Shown: one piece after another, positions 46,507-61,000 of the stretch
Position numbering within the stretch: position 1 is the first letter of the stretch
How the letters are laid out: each line of letters begins with the position of its first letter
NCBI GenBank assembly: GCA_029931535.1
Contig: JAQPZY010001675.1
Span: forward strand, 1,924,501 to 1,988,500
Reading direction: 5' to 3'
Length of the DNA: 64,000 nt
From: Margaritifera margaritifera
Lineage: Eukaryota > Mollusca > Bivalvia > Unionida > Margaritiferidae
Position numbers and translations under genes: made by a program
Notes under the pieces: generated by a model
What the model saw: the letters and a program-made list of their open reading frames with translations, nothing else
Databases searched by the model: none
What the model was told of the DNA's origin: nothing

Positions 46507-47304
46507 ATGTGCGTTGTTGCTAGCGAAGGTACAACGTAGTGCTGTACGTATTTATTCTAAAATCATTTGTAGTTTGTAACTGAATGTATATATTAATGGT
46601 ATATATGTTGAGACATTTAACTGCCTAAAACAGAAAACGTGTATGAAACAAAACTCATAGTTTCTACTTACAAATAGCCTCTAGATAGTTCTCATCCAGG
46701 TTATACTTGGTTGGATTGAAAGACAGACCAAAGGACGGAAGGAAAAACGAACGCAAACACCGACACTAACAGAAAACAGATCGATTCTTGCATCCATTCA
46801 TTGCATACATATAAATACAGATCGACAAATAGAAAGACAAACACACAAATAATCTCATTCACACACACAATCATATATGTCTGCATTTGTAGACCTTGTG
46901 TAGTCAACGTATACAGCTTTTCTCTCTTCAGTTAGTGATTGTGTTGCTAAATATGATACTGTGTGTTAATTTTACTTAACTTCATTGTTCATAGATACCA
47001 AGCGGGGGTGTAGTAATCTTTACAAATGCATCAACACGGTGTGCTGAAGAAACTGCGTCATGGTGATCATTTGATAAAGCTTTTTTTTTTGTTGATACTA
47101 TGCTTTTGTCTACTGTTTCCTGTAGTTTTCTTAGAAAAAAAATCCGACTCCGATCCTATTACCGTATGCATTGCAAATAACCTGTAGTTAAATAGAATAA
47201 GAAACTCTGTGTTGTATGTCAACCTGTAAAGCTATATTGGGCGAAAAATTGCTTCAAAGTATGAATCTAACCGATTTGTCCTAAATAATAGGGGTGTTCA
47301 TAAT
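46507..47304. other. No recognisable feature
   Basis: AT-rich spacer. Starts with ATG (46507-46509), the possible right target duplication. Confidence 0.45.
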
Positions 47305-47545
47305 GTTTTTTAGGTCATACTCGGAAAACACATTGCTATAATAAATTTTCAAGGTCATATTAGGAAAGCACATTGCTATAATAAGTTTTAAAGGTCATAT
47401 TAGGAAAACACATTGCTATAATTAGTTTTCAATGTCATATTTGGAAAACACATTGCTATTATAAGTTTTCAAGGTAATATTTTAAAAACACACTGTTATA
47501 ATAAGTTGACAAGGTCATATTTGGAAAACGCATTGCTATAATGAG
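47305..47545. repeat. 40-bp tandem repeat, 6 copies
   Basis: AAGGTCATATTAGGAAAACA followed by CATTGCTATAATAAGTTTTC, stepping 40 bp, with moderate divergence. Confidence 0.94.
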
Positions 47546-47747
47546 TCATAATACTCTACCTGTGAATCTATAACTCGACTAACATGTTATGTTATGGGCG
47601 TGGTATTTGAATATTTTAGCGGTTGGTTCTATTGTCTATTTTAGGGGTAGAAGGTTCCATTAGAAAAACGTGCACTTTGTATTTTTGTGTTGTGGTTTTA
47701 GAACGCATTTAATTCAAAACGTTTCAATGGATACATAAAAATGACTG

Positions 47748-47750
<3 letters not shown>

Positions 47751-47842
<92 letters not shown>
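47751..47842. repeat. (GA)n microsatellite
   Basis: About 45 GA units with two small interruptions. A polypurine mirror repeat. Confidence 0.97.
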
Positions 47843-48295
47843 TACTTCGTAATTACCCCCATTTATATTAGACAGGTCTACGGGAACGACATTGGGAGTT
47901 TGTCAGGCTATATGAATTTTGTTTTTTGATTTAAAGAAGAAAGAAGTGCTTTGCGACATTGTTTATCAACTGAATGGACTGTAGTTAAAAATAAAAATTC
48001 AGAACATGAACCAAATACACATTTCTAAAGGAGGATCAGATGGGTTTTCAGTTCATGTACTGACACTTTTAAAACTATGACAGATTACTGCTTCTCGATG
48101 AAAAGGATAGAAGGGTTTTAATGCTATATGAGTGCATCTTCATTTGAGTGCCATGAACATTGATCTCTGAGTGCTAATTGTTCAGTCAAAAAAGAGAGGT
48201 ACTATCTTATCCTTTCTGTTCAGATTATTGATTATTGAGTTTCGAGGAAGCAGCCAGCCCAAACAAAATGAAACTTTAACAAGCTCAGCATCTGC

Positions 48296-48655
48296 TGACA
48301 AAATGCCTCTTTAAAATGGTTCGATATAAGAGGATGACAAAATGCCTCTTTAAAATGGTTCGATATAAGAGGATGACAAAATGCCTCTTTAAAATGGTTC
48401 GATATAAGAGGATGACAAAATGCCTCTTTAAAATGGTTCGATATAAGAGGATGACAAAATGCCTCTTTAAAATGGTTCGATATAAGAGGATGACAAAATG
48501 CCTCTTTAAAATGGTTCGATATAAGAGGATGACAAAATGCCTCTTTAAAATGGTTCGATATAAGAGGATGACAAAATGCCTCTTTAAAATGGTTCGATAT
48601 AAGAGGATGACAAAATGCCTCTTTAAAATGGTTCGATATAAGAGGATGACAAAAA
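48296..48655. repeat. 39-bp minisatellite, 9 essentially identical copies
   Basis: Unit AAATGCCTCTTTAAAATGGT plus TCGATATAAGAGGATGACA. I see no substitution among the copies except at the right edge, where ATGCCT becomes AGCGGA. The perfect 39-bp step leaves open frames on both strands. Neither has the features of a real protein. Confidence 0.97.
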
Positions 48656-50544
48656 GCGGAATTTGTTAGCGCTTTATTACCACTTTTGCACGAAAAAAAA
48701 AAACAATTGTGATTTAACATTACGATAGTTAATGTCAACTGTCAGAGAGTACTATGACATAAACAATGTGCTGAGCGCTTAGCCCACAATAAAACGGCTT
48801 TTATATGTGATAATTAAACAACTATATATGTCATGGCACGAATAAGTTTGTTTTAGCTTTTTAATCAGATGTATAGAGACTGAACCAAAGCACTGAAACC
48901 AAACCCAAAATCTCTCTTATTCTCGAAATAGCGAGCCAGATCAAGAATAAAAATATATATTTTTTTAAATACAGTAGCTTGAAACCAATATTTCTAAGAG
49001 ATCCTTTGTTAAATAGCTGCAATAGTTCTACAACCTCGAAATAATTTGATTTCTTGTTGTTGGGGTTGTTTTTTTTTTTTGTTGTTGTTTTTTTTTTGTT
49101 TGTTTGTTTGTTTGTTTTTTGTTTTTTGTTTTCGTTTGTTATCTTTTTTCTATTATTTTTTCCGTGCGGTGGGGGGGGGGGGGGCATTTTTAAAATTTAT
49201 TTATTATTGATGGTGATGGGAGAAAAGGGTTGCATACTTATTCCGTACATAATAGAGCTATAGTCGTTCATGGTAGTGCATCTGTGTTTATATACATGTG
49301 TTCAACAAAATGAAATATTGCCTCGAACTGAACTTGAGACTTGAAACTTAGTAATGGCATTTCGCCGAAGCTCTTTTACGGACGCAGTCGGAAAGCAGTA
49401 TCGTATAGACCTCTTTCTTCACATTTGCTTGTACTTAAACTCGGGTGCAAACAAGGCAAGTCATTCTTCATATCACCAATACAATTACACCACCTGTATT
49501 TTAATTTCCTTTCACTACATTAATGCAGCCACATACTACATATATTTGGTAAAATTTACAATGGCATAATTAATAGAAAGTTCATAACTTTATCGGACCT
49601 TTTTTGAGCTAAAATGTTTCCATCGAACCTTATATGTCAAAATTCTTTAAAAATACGTAAACAGTCCCTTTAACGTATATATTCCGTAGGATATGTACTT
49701 AAATTTCCATGGTTTCCTATATATTAATTTATACTCGAGTGCAAATATTACATTTCTACAAGAATAACATAGTACTTTAGAAAAGAACCAAGAGAGGACG
49801 CTAGTGAAATTCTATGTAACAGAGTTGTTACTGTGTTTCCCATCCATGAAATAAATCCAAATTATAGAGTTTTCTCTTCTTGCACACTTATAATTGATAA
49901 AAATGTAAAAGTCTGTGCTAAGAATAAACCAACAGGAAACTCCGTTGAATGCCATGTCTCGCCTGCTTCTCCGGTACGGAATCCAAAAACTTAGCAATCC
50001 CACTTTAGCAAAAAAGTAGGTCATTACAACCACAATTTACGTTTTATGGGAGTTAACATAAGTGATAAAGGTGAACGCATATATAGAGTGTTATGTCCAT
50101 ACATGCAACAATTATAGGAAACTGTGCTAAGCGTAAATGCAAACAAAAGAAGAAAATGTTTTGATGGAACATGAAAGGTACATGTATGTCACTTTGTCTA
50201 TATGTACCTTCTGCCTGTGGTTCTCAAATATGAACACACCCATAAAATGTAATACTGTATATACAGTTGTGTCTGTGATCACTATGACCCACTTTTGACA
50301 ATAGTTATTAGTACCCTCCAAGGACAAAGTACCATTTAGCGATAACGCGATATGACTGATCAACGGTCATTTGGAATCCCGCACATGCGATATAATACAG
50401 TCCGATGTCTCTGCGCACTAAAGAGTTCGAGGCGTTCGTTGGCAAAGTCATCACTGGATTAATCTAACTACCATATGTTTGAAAACTCTCTTTTTCTGGC
50501 TTATCTACCATAATTTTAATTGCAAACGAATGAAAGTAAAAGTT
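48656..50544. other. No gene; T-rich and G-run tract at 49058-49185
   Basis: A run of T and GTTT units (49058-49140) followed by a 13-G run near 49170. The remainder is AT-rich and featureless. Confidence 0.5.
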
Positions 50545-50804
50545 CCACAAATCGGCTTTTGATTGTAGCCCATATCCAGTCAAACCTATAAAGTGTCCAC
50601 AAATCAGCTTTTGAGTGTAGCCCGTGTCCAGTCAAACCTGTAAAGTGTCCACAAATCAGCTTTTGAGTGTAGCCCGTGTCCAGTCAAACCTATAAAGTGT
50701 CCACAAATCAGCTTTTGAGTGTAGCCCGTGTCCAGTCAAACCTGTAAAGTGTCCACAAATCAGCTTTTGAGTGTAGCCCGTGTCCAGTCAAACCTGTAAA
50801 GTGT
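50545..50804. repeat. 52-bp tandem repeat, 5 copies
   Basis: CCACAAATCAGCTTTTGAGT, then GTAGCCCGTGTCCAGTCAAA and CCTGTAAAGTGT, at exact 52-bp steps from 50545. Copy 1 is diverged; copies 2-5 are nearly identical and differ by an alternating CCTATAAA/CCTGTAAA. Confidence 0.96.
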
Positions 50805-50850
50805 CTGATGAATCTGCACAGGCACTATAAAATCCGTCTAGCATGAAAAG

Positions 50851-51010
50851 GTAGCCGCGGTAGCTCAGTTAATAGATCATCGTACTCGTAATTCAAGGGT
50901 TGTGGGTTCGATACCTGCCCAGGTGAGCCCGGGTCGACTACTTTAGTGTGTCCTTGGGAAAAGCATGTAGTACCCATTTCCTTGGCATGGTATAGCCAAT
51001 AATGTGTCAT
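50851..51010 (+). mobile_element. tRNA-derived SINE
   Basis: The head GCCGCGGTAGCTCAGTTAAT resembles a tRNA 5' half with the A box TAGCTCAGTTAATAGA. GGTTCGATACC at 50905-50915 is a near-perfect B box. After the tRNA-like part comes TGTGTCCTTGGGAAAAGCAT, a segment that follows the tRNA head in many invertebrate SINEs. There is no intact acceptor stem and the body continues past the tRNA length, so this is a SINE and not a tRNA gene. The 3' end is uncertain. Confidence 0.78.
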
Positions 51011-53681
<2,671 letters not shown>

Positions 53682-53689
53682 GAGTGTCC

Positions 53690-53868
53690 TCTTTTTTGAA
53701 AGTTCAAATATGCAAGAAATTCCGCCGCCCCCCCCCCCCCCCGCAAAACTTAATTACTGGGTCCCCTCGCAATAAAAAAAAATTTTTTTTGATTAAAATT
53801 TTGAGCCTCCGTTGGCCACCCCCACCTTCGGGGGGAGGGTTGCTTGAGCGGTTGCTACGCCACTGGTT
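53690..53868 (-). mobile_element. CAGTGGCG-terminal repeat
   Basis: On the minus strand it begins CAGTGGCGTAGCAACCGC, the same 18 bases as at 261, and runs through C/G-rich and A/T-rich runs to about 53690. The other terminus was not recognised. Confidence 0.45.
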
Positions 53869-54130
53869 CTGGAAAACAAATTTAACGTGCAGAATCCCCA
53901 CACTCAACTTGGAGACAAGTTTTGCACTCGATGATTGCCACATAAAATAGGAAGCTGCGTTTCAAACTTAAAATTTAACTAGTAACCAAGATAAGGTATG
54001 ACAGTTACTGCGTTCACCCTTTATCTACACCTTTATCTTCATGGTTGTCTCCCTTGGACTTGATAACGCAATAGTGCTCATGATCAGAATTCTAAACACT
54101 TACTCTTTATTAACGACATGAAGAAATAGG

Positions 54131-54255
54131 CAGTGGCGGCGCAAGAGTTCTAGGCACCCGGGGGATATTGTTCTTTAGTGGCGCCCCTACTTTGCTACAG
54201 AGAACAGTTTTTATGTCAGCAGTAACCCCTACCCCCCTCCCACCGCCAAACACAC
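54131..54255 (+). mobile_element. hAT-type MITE, partial copy
   Basis: Starts CAGTGGCGGCGCAAGAGTTC, then TGTTCTTTAGTGGCGCCCCT and ACAGAGAACAGTTTTTATGT. These match the reverse complement of the element at 20749-20958 in order. The distal inverted repeat is absent or too diverged. Confidence 0.7.
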
Positions 54256-56322
54256 TGTCCCCCTTACACTAAGGTTGTTGAAATACTATGAAAATTTCAG
54301 CTGCAAAAATCATTTGTACCATTTCTTCCTGAAATATTTGCAATGTAAAATCGAATATTTAAAAAATGTTCTGTGTTAATCTATGGATAATATTATGCAA
54401 CTGAATTCACCTTACTTGCCCCGGTTCTTCATAATGATGTTAGAGCTCAGAAGTGCCTTGTTGGCAAAGAACCCTCCAATGGGATTAGCCCAACCAAATA
54501 GAACCGTCCAATGGGATTAACCAAACCAAATCAAAATAACCGTCCAATGGGATTAGCCCAACCAAATCAAATTAACCGTCCAATGGGATTAGCCCAACCA
54601 AATCAAATTAACCGTCCAATGGGATTAGCCCAACCATATCAAAATATTGTTCTCGGTCTCTGATGCACACCAATAAGTTTTTCTTCTCAGACATGATATG
54701 ATTTTCTTTGATGGACATTATTCAATTTGTCTATGAAAATTGTTTGAATTGTGAATATATTTTCATTTTAATTTGCTCATTGGTTACCTTGTAACTTGAT
54801 TTTGAGACCGTGATTAGAGACAATCAAGTGTCCTAAATATGACAAAGACGATAATCGGACTTCGATAGTGATACAAGTTGGAGTGTCAATTTCTGTAACT
54901 TATTTACTATACAAAAGTTATTTATAAGAGATTTATTGTTATTTGCTAAACAAGTGTTGAAATAAGTGGCAATTTTAGAGAAAACTTGTATTGATGAAGA
55001 TAAAAAAAATACATTACCAGCCTAAAATATAATATTTACAGCATGCTAGGTCTACTCATTACACGAATAATTTTCTCTTTTCTAATAAATTATATTCACA
55101 TTGTAATTTTCTTATTTTTAGTCATCTGCGGAGAATAAGCATATGTTATTAAAGTGTCATGTACAAGAATTCACCCGGCTGTTTTATTATTATTTATTTA
55201 ATGAGCAATACACATTGAAAAATAGAGAAAGCGAACATATTCCATAGTCCCAATTGCTCTTCCAGTTTGGAAAAAAAATCGTATGCATTTAGTTACCTTT
55301 TTATTCTTATCATGAAAAAACAACTATAGGTTTTAACTCACGCATTCCATGGGATAACGTAGATAAAACCATGGAAGCCAATGTCATGCCCAGAATGTAC
55401 ATATCAAAGAAAAATCCGACCCTTTATTCTAAATACATTTACATGATTAATTTTTTTTAACGAACTATGATGCACAGTTTCAAAAATTTCTAAAAGAGGA
55501 ATATTAAAAAAAAGCCAAAATTAAAATTAATTACATACAACAATATCATGCTACGAGAAGGTCGTTCTTCGTATAACATAAATGGGCATGCTTTATAAAA
55601 CAAGACAAATTTTCCGTTGTACAGTGATATCATTTTTAACTGTTCAACAATTTTCTGAAATTGAAACGAGATCATGAGCGAGAAGAAATATATATTATCA
55701 AGGAAATTGTTCTTCTCATGCCGATTGATGTGTGGAAAATCTTTATATTGGCATGTATCAAGCTTAATTCAACATTAATCGTCCGTTCGAATTATAAACT
55801 GTTCCGATATGTTAATATTTATGTTCGTGTTAGACTGTTATATTTTCGAAGAGCAGTGTTAGCTACAAACGCAATTATTTCTGAATAACCTCAGCCTTTG
55901 CGAACTTTGGAAATATTTCATGATTTTCAGCGTCTTCCATAGCATGCAAATTGGAAAGCTAAAGGAGACCTGCACAGTTGCAGAAAGTGATTTGCGACAG
56001 GCAGTGAAACTGATATTCATAATAATCGTTTTGTAATTAGCCATTCAAGTTTAAATTTCTATTGAATGACTTGTTCAACGCAATTATGATCAATTATATC
56101 ATGTGCATGAAGTATTTGCGTAAATAATCTTTAAGTACTGGGTAACAAAGGCATTACTATTATTATAGTGAGGCACGACCACTCCCTCTGCTGGAACACA
56201 CACGGGATTGAAGCCTGGAATTCTTTCAGAAAAAAAAAATATCTTCGTTGAGAAGCTCCTTCTGAAATACAAAATGTTACAGACAGTAGTTCTTTTTCTT
56301 CTTCTTCTTCGTCTTCTTCTTT

Positions 56323-56326
<4 letters not shown>
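54256..56326. other. No gene apart from a 36-bp tandem repeat
   Basis: AT-rich DNA. The only structure is the tandem repeat at 54470-54646. Confidence 0.5.
54470..54646. repeat. 36-bp tandem repeat, 5 copies, each with CCAAT
   Basis: Unit CCGTCCAATGGGATTAGCCC plus AACCAAATCAAATTAA. Each unit contains a CCAAT pentamer. Copies 3-5 are nearly identical. Confidence 0.94.

Positions 56327-56400
<74 letters not shown>
56327..56400. repeat. (CT)n microsatellite
   Basis: About 37 CT units preceded by an imperfect CTT-rich stretch (56290-56326). Confidence 0.98.
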
Positions 56401-56403
<3 letters not shown>

Positions 56404-56689
56404 AGACTTTGATATAACTTTCACAATTAATAGATTTGTCCTGATCCGTTTCTAGATCAGATGAAGAAATCTAATAACCGCAATGGACAGTCTTATGACC
56501 ATTCTTTTCCATCCTTTGGATAACAGTTTTTAGTTGACGCTTTCAAGTGACAAGGTGCATTTGCATGTTAGAAATGTTCTTTACAAAAATAACAATTTTT
56601 AATTACACGCATTTTGACAATATTGTCACTATTTGCAGTCAGCTAATTGATTTTATTACTTCTCTTATTCCTCTTCCTTCTTTCTTTCC

Positions 56690-57722
56690 CATATTGGACA
56701 TTCGATTGCTCTACTTACTACATAATTAACTACAAATATTGGACATTCGATTACACTACTTACTATATATTGAAGTACAAATATTGGACATTCAATTGCT
56801 CTAATTAGTACATAATAAACTACAAATATTGGACATTCAATTGTTCTACTTACTACATAATGAACTACAAATATTGGACATTCCATTGCTCTACTTACTA
56901 CATAATAAACTACAAATATCGGACATTCGATTACACTACTTACTATATACTGAAGTACAAATATTGGACATTTGATTGTTCTAATTACTACATAATAAAC
57001 TACAAATTACATACTTTTTATTGCTCTACTTACTACATAATAAACTACAAATATCGGACATTCGATTACACTACTTACTATATGTCGAAGTACAAATATT
57101 GGACATTCGATTGCTCTAATTACTACATAATAAACTACAAATATGGGACATTCGATTGCTCTACCTACAACAGATTGAACTCCAAATATTGGACATTCAA
57201 TTGCTCTACTTACTACATAATGAACTACAAATATTGGACATTTCATTGCTCTACTTACTACATAATAAACTACAAATATCGGACATTCGATTACACTACT
57301 TACTATATGTCGAAGTACAAATATTGGACAGTCGATTGCTCTAATTACTACATAATAAACTACAAATATGGGACATTCGATTGCTCTACCTACAACACAT
57401 TGAACTCCAAATATTGGACATTCAATTGCTCTACTTACTATACATTGAACTCCAAATATTGGACATTCGATTGCTCTACTTCCTACATATTGAACTCCGA
57501 ATATTGGACATTCAATTGCTCTACTTACTACATAATAAACTACAAATATTGGACATTCTATTGCTCTAATTACTACATAATAAACTGCAAATATTGGACA
57601 TTCAACTGCTCTACTTACTAAATATTGAACTACAAATATTGGACATTCTATTGCACTACTTACTACATATTGAACTACAAATATTGGACATTCGATTGCT
57701 CTACTTACTACATAATGAACTG
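56690..57722. repeat. 45-bp minisatellite, about 23 copies
   Basis: Unit ACAAATATTGGACATTCGAT, then TGCTCTACTTACTACATAAT and AAACT. Variants (TATATGTCGAAG, ACAACACATTGAACTCC) recur in a fixed order: a block of four or five units around 56860-57130 is echoed around 57240-57420. The 45-bp period keeps long frames open on both strands; these are artefacts. Confidence 0.96.
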
Positions 57723-57998
57723 CCTTGGTGTCAATTATTCGGATTATTGTTATGCAAATTTTATAAAACATTTAAGATACACCTGATTGCGAACAAAAGA
57801 AATAACACAATAAGTCAGGGAAAATTATCTGTTTAGTATATAGGTCGCAATTCGTAATTATAATTTCAGGTATAGACCTTGCATTTCAGAATAGAAATCC
57901 AACGGGTTTGTGCATTTAACTGAATGCTAATTAATGCTCGCCTATTGAGTTGTTCTCATATGCACGTTGACTCCTTTCCTTCGACCTTGTTCCGCCTT

Positions 57999-58000
<2 letters not shown>
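57723..58000. other. No recognisable feature
   Basis: AT-rich spacer. Confidence 0.45.

Positions 58001-58056
<56 letters not shown>
58001..58056. repeat. (TG)n microsatellite
   Basis: 28 TG units. Confidence 0.98.
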
Positions 58057-58057
<1 letters not shown>

Positions 58058-58879
58058 ATAAGCGCAAGGCCGTGTGGATTTGAGCGCTGGTGCATGAGGG
58101 CTAGGCAAAAGGTGCCGTTACTGGCAGTGCCGGGTTCGATTTCTTCATGGAATGAATTAAAACTCTAATCCGTTTGATTATATTCATGTCATTCTTGATA
58201 GATCGATGGATAGATAATTCAATTTCGGGTCCTTTAATCGTTATACTGAAGTACTAGCAAATACTGTCTGCTAGACCATCTCGCTTTGATTCAGACCTGA
58301 ACACTCAGCGTGCAGTTGTATGGAACTGAAATGTGCGTCTAAGTAACTTTGGTAAAATACTTTAACATTTAACACAATGCTTAGTCAGGATTATATAGAA
58401 CCTAGGCAGGCGCCATACTTAATCAGACGTTCTGTTATTATTATTCGAAGTTTCCATTTAGCATGGCGTAATGTGGTGGAAATAAGCCAAATATGTCTTC
58501 GCCATTACAATTTTCCATACAGCTAGAAGCCCATTGTGGCTTTTTATGGACTTCCAGAGGCAGCTGAGATTGTCATAATTGTTCTCGATAAAACCATCAA
58601 ATACAGTTGGTTTCTGTCTTGTCTTTACAAGTAGCGCAAACAAATGCATTATATAGACTTACTTCCAGCTGTTCAGACATCCTCCTTAAAACATTCACTC
58701 TATATTTTTCCTTCGTTAATGAGTGTGAACCTATTTCTATGGCTAGTTTTCCCAGCGTTCTCGAAAGAAAAGGCTTTGATCATGTGATACTTCCTGTCCG
58801 TGCTTGATTGCATGAGTGTGTGGGTAATATCGCACAAATCGTCCTACACCTTTAAAGTTAGACTTTATACTTTGGGATA
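58057..58879. other. No gene recognised
   Basis: A GGGTTCGATTTC near 58131 resembles a polymerase III B box, but no A box partner is convincing. The remainder is AT-rich. Confidence 0.45.
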
Positions 58880-59170
58880 ATATTGGGGGTAGTCAGAAAT
58901 TCCGGGCCCCTGGGCAGAGCAGTCATGGGCCCTAAAACTAATCTAATTTTATGTATATAAAAACCATCGTACAGTTTTGCATATAAAACCTGTAGTAATC
59001 TACCATAACTTAGACTTTTGCAAGGAACACATTTTAATATAAACTGCAAAGATTAATTTCATTTTTTATAACAGAGTTGACGGCGGGCCGTTAGAAATCG
59101 CCGGGCCGCTGGGCAATTGCCTCCTTCTCCCCCCTCCGTCCCCCCTCTCAGCGGGCCTGGGGGTGGTATG
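58880..59170. mobile_element. Possible non-autonomous repeat with GGGCC-rich ends
   Basis: Two similar GC-rich segments, AATTCCGGGCCCCTGGGCAG (about 58897) and AATCGCCGGGCCGCTGGGCA (about 59096), flank an AT-rich centre, with CAGCGGGCCTGGGGG at the right. The isolated GC-rich ends suggest a DNA-transposon derivative. No termini or target duplication could be fixed. Confidence 0.3.
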
Positions 59171-59256
59171 TAGATGTACACAGCAGTTTTAAAATTTTGA
59201 TCTATTCCTTGAGGGTGAAGCGTTGAAGGAGCAGGGTCAGAGACAAATTTGCTTAT

Positions 59257-59420
59257 ATGTAATATTATATCAAGTAAGCAGTATATGCAATATTATATAA
59301 AGTAAGCAGTAATATCATAAGCTGTGTAATGTAATATTACATCAAAGTAAGCAGTAATATCATAAGCTGTGTAATGTAATATTATATCAAAGTAAGCAGT
59401 AATATCATACGCTGTGTAAT
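59257..59420. repeat. 45-bp tandem repeat, 3-4 copies
   Basis: GTAATATTATATCAAAGTAA followed by GCAGTAATATCATAAGCTGT and GTAAT. The first copy is shortened. Confidence 0.92.
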
Positions 59421-60148
59421 GTCACGCAATACGACCTAAACTGTTGAAAATAGAGACTTGAAACCTTAGGATATGATAGTGGTGGCCAATATATGTGCAC
59501 AACTATTTTAGAATTTTCAATCCACCTTTATAGGTGGAGCTAGGGGATGAGGATTCTTCTGTATGTATGTAATATTGTACAAAGTGCGCAGTTACGTTAA
59601 TAATGTTGCATAACGCTTCCTAGACCGTTCACAGTAAAGATTTAAAATCTTATGGGTGATCGAGGGTGATCTATAGATTTGCATAAAGGTTTTGTAATCC
59701 TTCTCCTGGTGTTGGGACTAATGGAGCGATTACGGTAGCACGTATAAAACCCGTTAGTTATGCCGAATGGGCTGCAGGGGTAGTTTTTGGGTCATAATTT
59801 GGAAACTATTGACTTGTGAGCCCTACACTCACATATGCACGTATCGCTCAAATTCTGATATTTATACCTTGTCTATCTTTATCCAGCAGAGACTAAGCCC
59901 ATGGGACATACCTTCCAAAATAATGAAATTCCCATACTAACCTATGTAATGGGCATGACAAAAAGGAATTCAGATATCCGACCAACATTGGCTTCTTGAT
60001 CCAGCCTTATCAATGGAGATCTAGCCCCAGGGACACAGACTTAGGGAGTGGCACCAAACAGAGGAGAGCGGGGATATGTGTGTTACCAACACTCTCCTGT
60101 TTCAATTGACTTATTCAGTTGATACTGGGTGTCACTCGATACACCATT
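59421..60148. other. No recognisable feature
   Basis: Moderately AT-rich unique-looking sequence. Confidence 0.45.
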
Positions 60149-60352
60149 ATTCTCGCGTATAAGTAGATTCTACTGCAAACTGCATAGACCCAGATGTGCC
60201 GTCGCATAATGCGCCAGCCGATCTGGGTCTATGTTGATTGTTAGCAGTAATCAGTAGAACAAGCAACACAGACCCTGATCCGCAGGCGCGTTATGCGACA
60301 GCAGATCAGGGTCTATGTTGTTTTCAGTTGGATTCGACTAATAAGCGAGTAT
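60149..60352 (+). mobile_element. Double-hairpin MITE, copy 3
   Basis: Left end TCTCGCGTATAAG; right end CTAATAAGCGAGTATA, an inverted pair. Hairpin 1 (about 60182-60233) has arms GCATAGACCCAGATGTGCC and GGCTGATCTGGG-type sequence around CGCATAATGCG. Hairpin 2 (about 60268-60320) has arms ACAGACCCTGATC and GATCAGGGTCTATGTTG around GGCGCGTTATGCG. The linker is AGTAATCAGTAGAACAAGCA. Confidence 0.85.
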
Positions 60353-60763
60353 ATATGATACTCGATTATGTAAGACTGTAATATTTATTCTGGTAACATC
60401 GTTCATAGAACTATGTTTTCATGTTTCCAATCAACTTTTTAAAAACTGAAATATGATTTAAACTTAGTCTTCAAACTGCATTCGTGGCAGTGATGGAAAC
60501 AAGACTTCATGTGCCTACAATATATTTCATATCTAAAACAAATTAATCTTTGCATCAGACACTTTGCACATTTTGGTTTTAATAGGTATTTAATTTTTAA
60601 ATACGGTACAACCATATGGATTTAAGATTTTTTTTTTAAAATTGCAATATTTTGTGCTTTAACTACTAACCCTTATGTCTGTAATTTAACTGTCAATACT
60701 TTACATTTTAAGTTCTTAAAGAAAAACACCAGCTATTTCTAATAAGTCGATGAATTTACATAC

Positions 60764-61000
60764 AACTGTCGGCGCCAGAGTAGAGGACTCGATCTTCTAA
60801 AAGTTCCAAGGCATTATACAGTTTTAAACGGGAATTGGCTGTCACATATGCTGCAATGATAACATTTCCAAACGCATCGTGGGGTGCAAACTCTGTCATT
60901 TCTTCGTAATTCATCCAGATCAAATCTTCACAGATGATTTGCACTTGTTTTAAAAGTTTTCCTTTGTCATCCACAAGTTGAAAGTAGCGACTTGGATCTG
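60764..61000 (-). pseudogene. Exon-like fragment of a type-B DNA polymerase
   Basis: A minus-strand frame of 79 codons reads DPSRYFQLVDDKGKLLK, then EFAPHDAFGNVIIAAYVTAN, SRLKLYNALELLEDRVLY and SGADS. The order N..IAA.VTA..RLKLY......RVLY..xDS is that of the palm region of family-B, protein-primed-type polymerases, as carried by Polinton/Maverick elements and relatives. The metal-binding motif should read Y.DTDS; here the first Asp is Gly (YSGADS), so it cannot be active. TTAATACAG precedes the segment and GTATGT follows it, making an exon-like unit with both borders in phase 1. No neighbouring exon was found. If unspliced, the frame ends at a stop at 60756. It could be a decayed transposon piece or one exon of a co-opted gene. 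Confidence 0.6.

Noticed and set aside
48296..48655. CRISPR-like regular repeats
   Set aside because: The 39-bp units are contiguous with no spacers, and the window is eukaryotic.
49341..49523. GCKQGKS-like peptide suggesting reverse transcriptase motif B
   Set aside because: No other polymerase motif in the neighbourhood; the match is too short.
50851..50925. Functional tRNA gene
   Set aside because: The head resembles a tRNA with good A and B boxes, but acceptor pairing is poor and a SINE-type body follows.
58062..58150. tRNA or SINE at GGGTTCGATTTC
   Set aside because: Only the B-box-like half is convincing; no A box or cloverleaf could be drawn.
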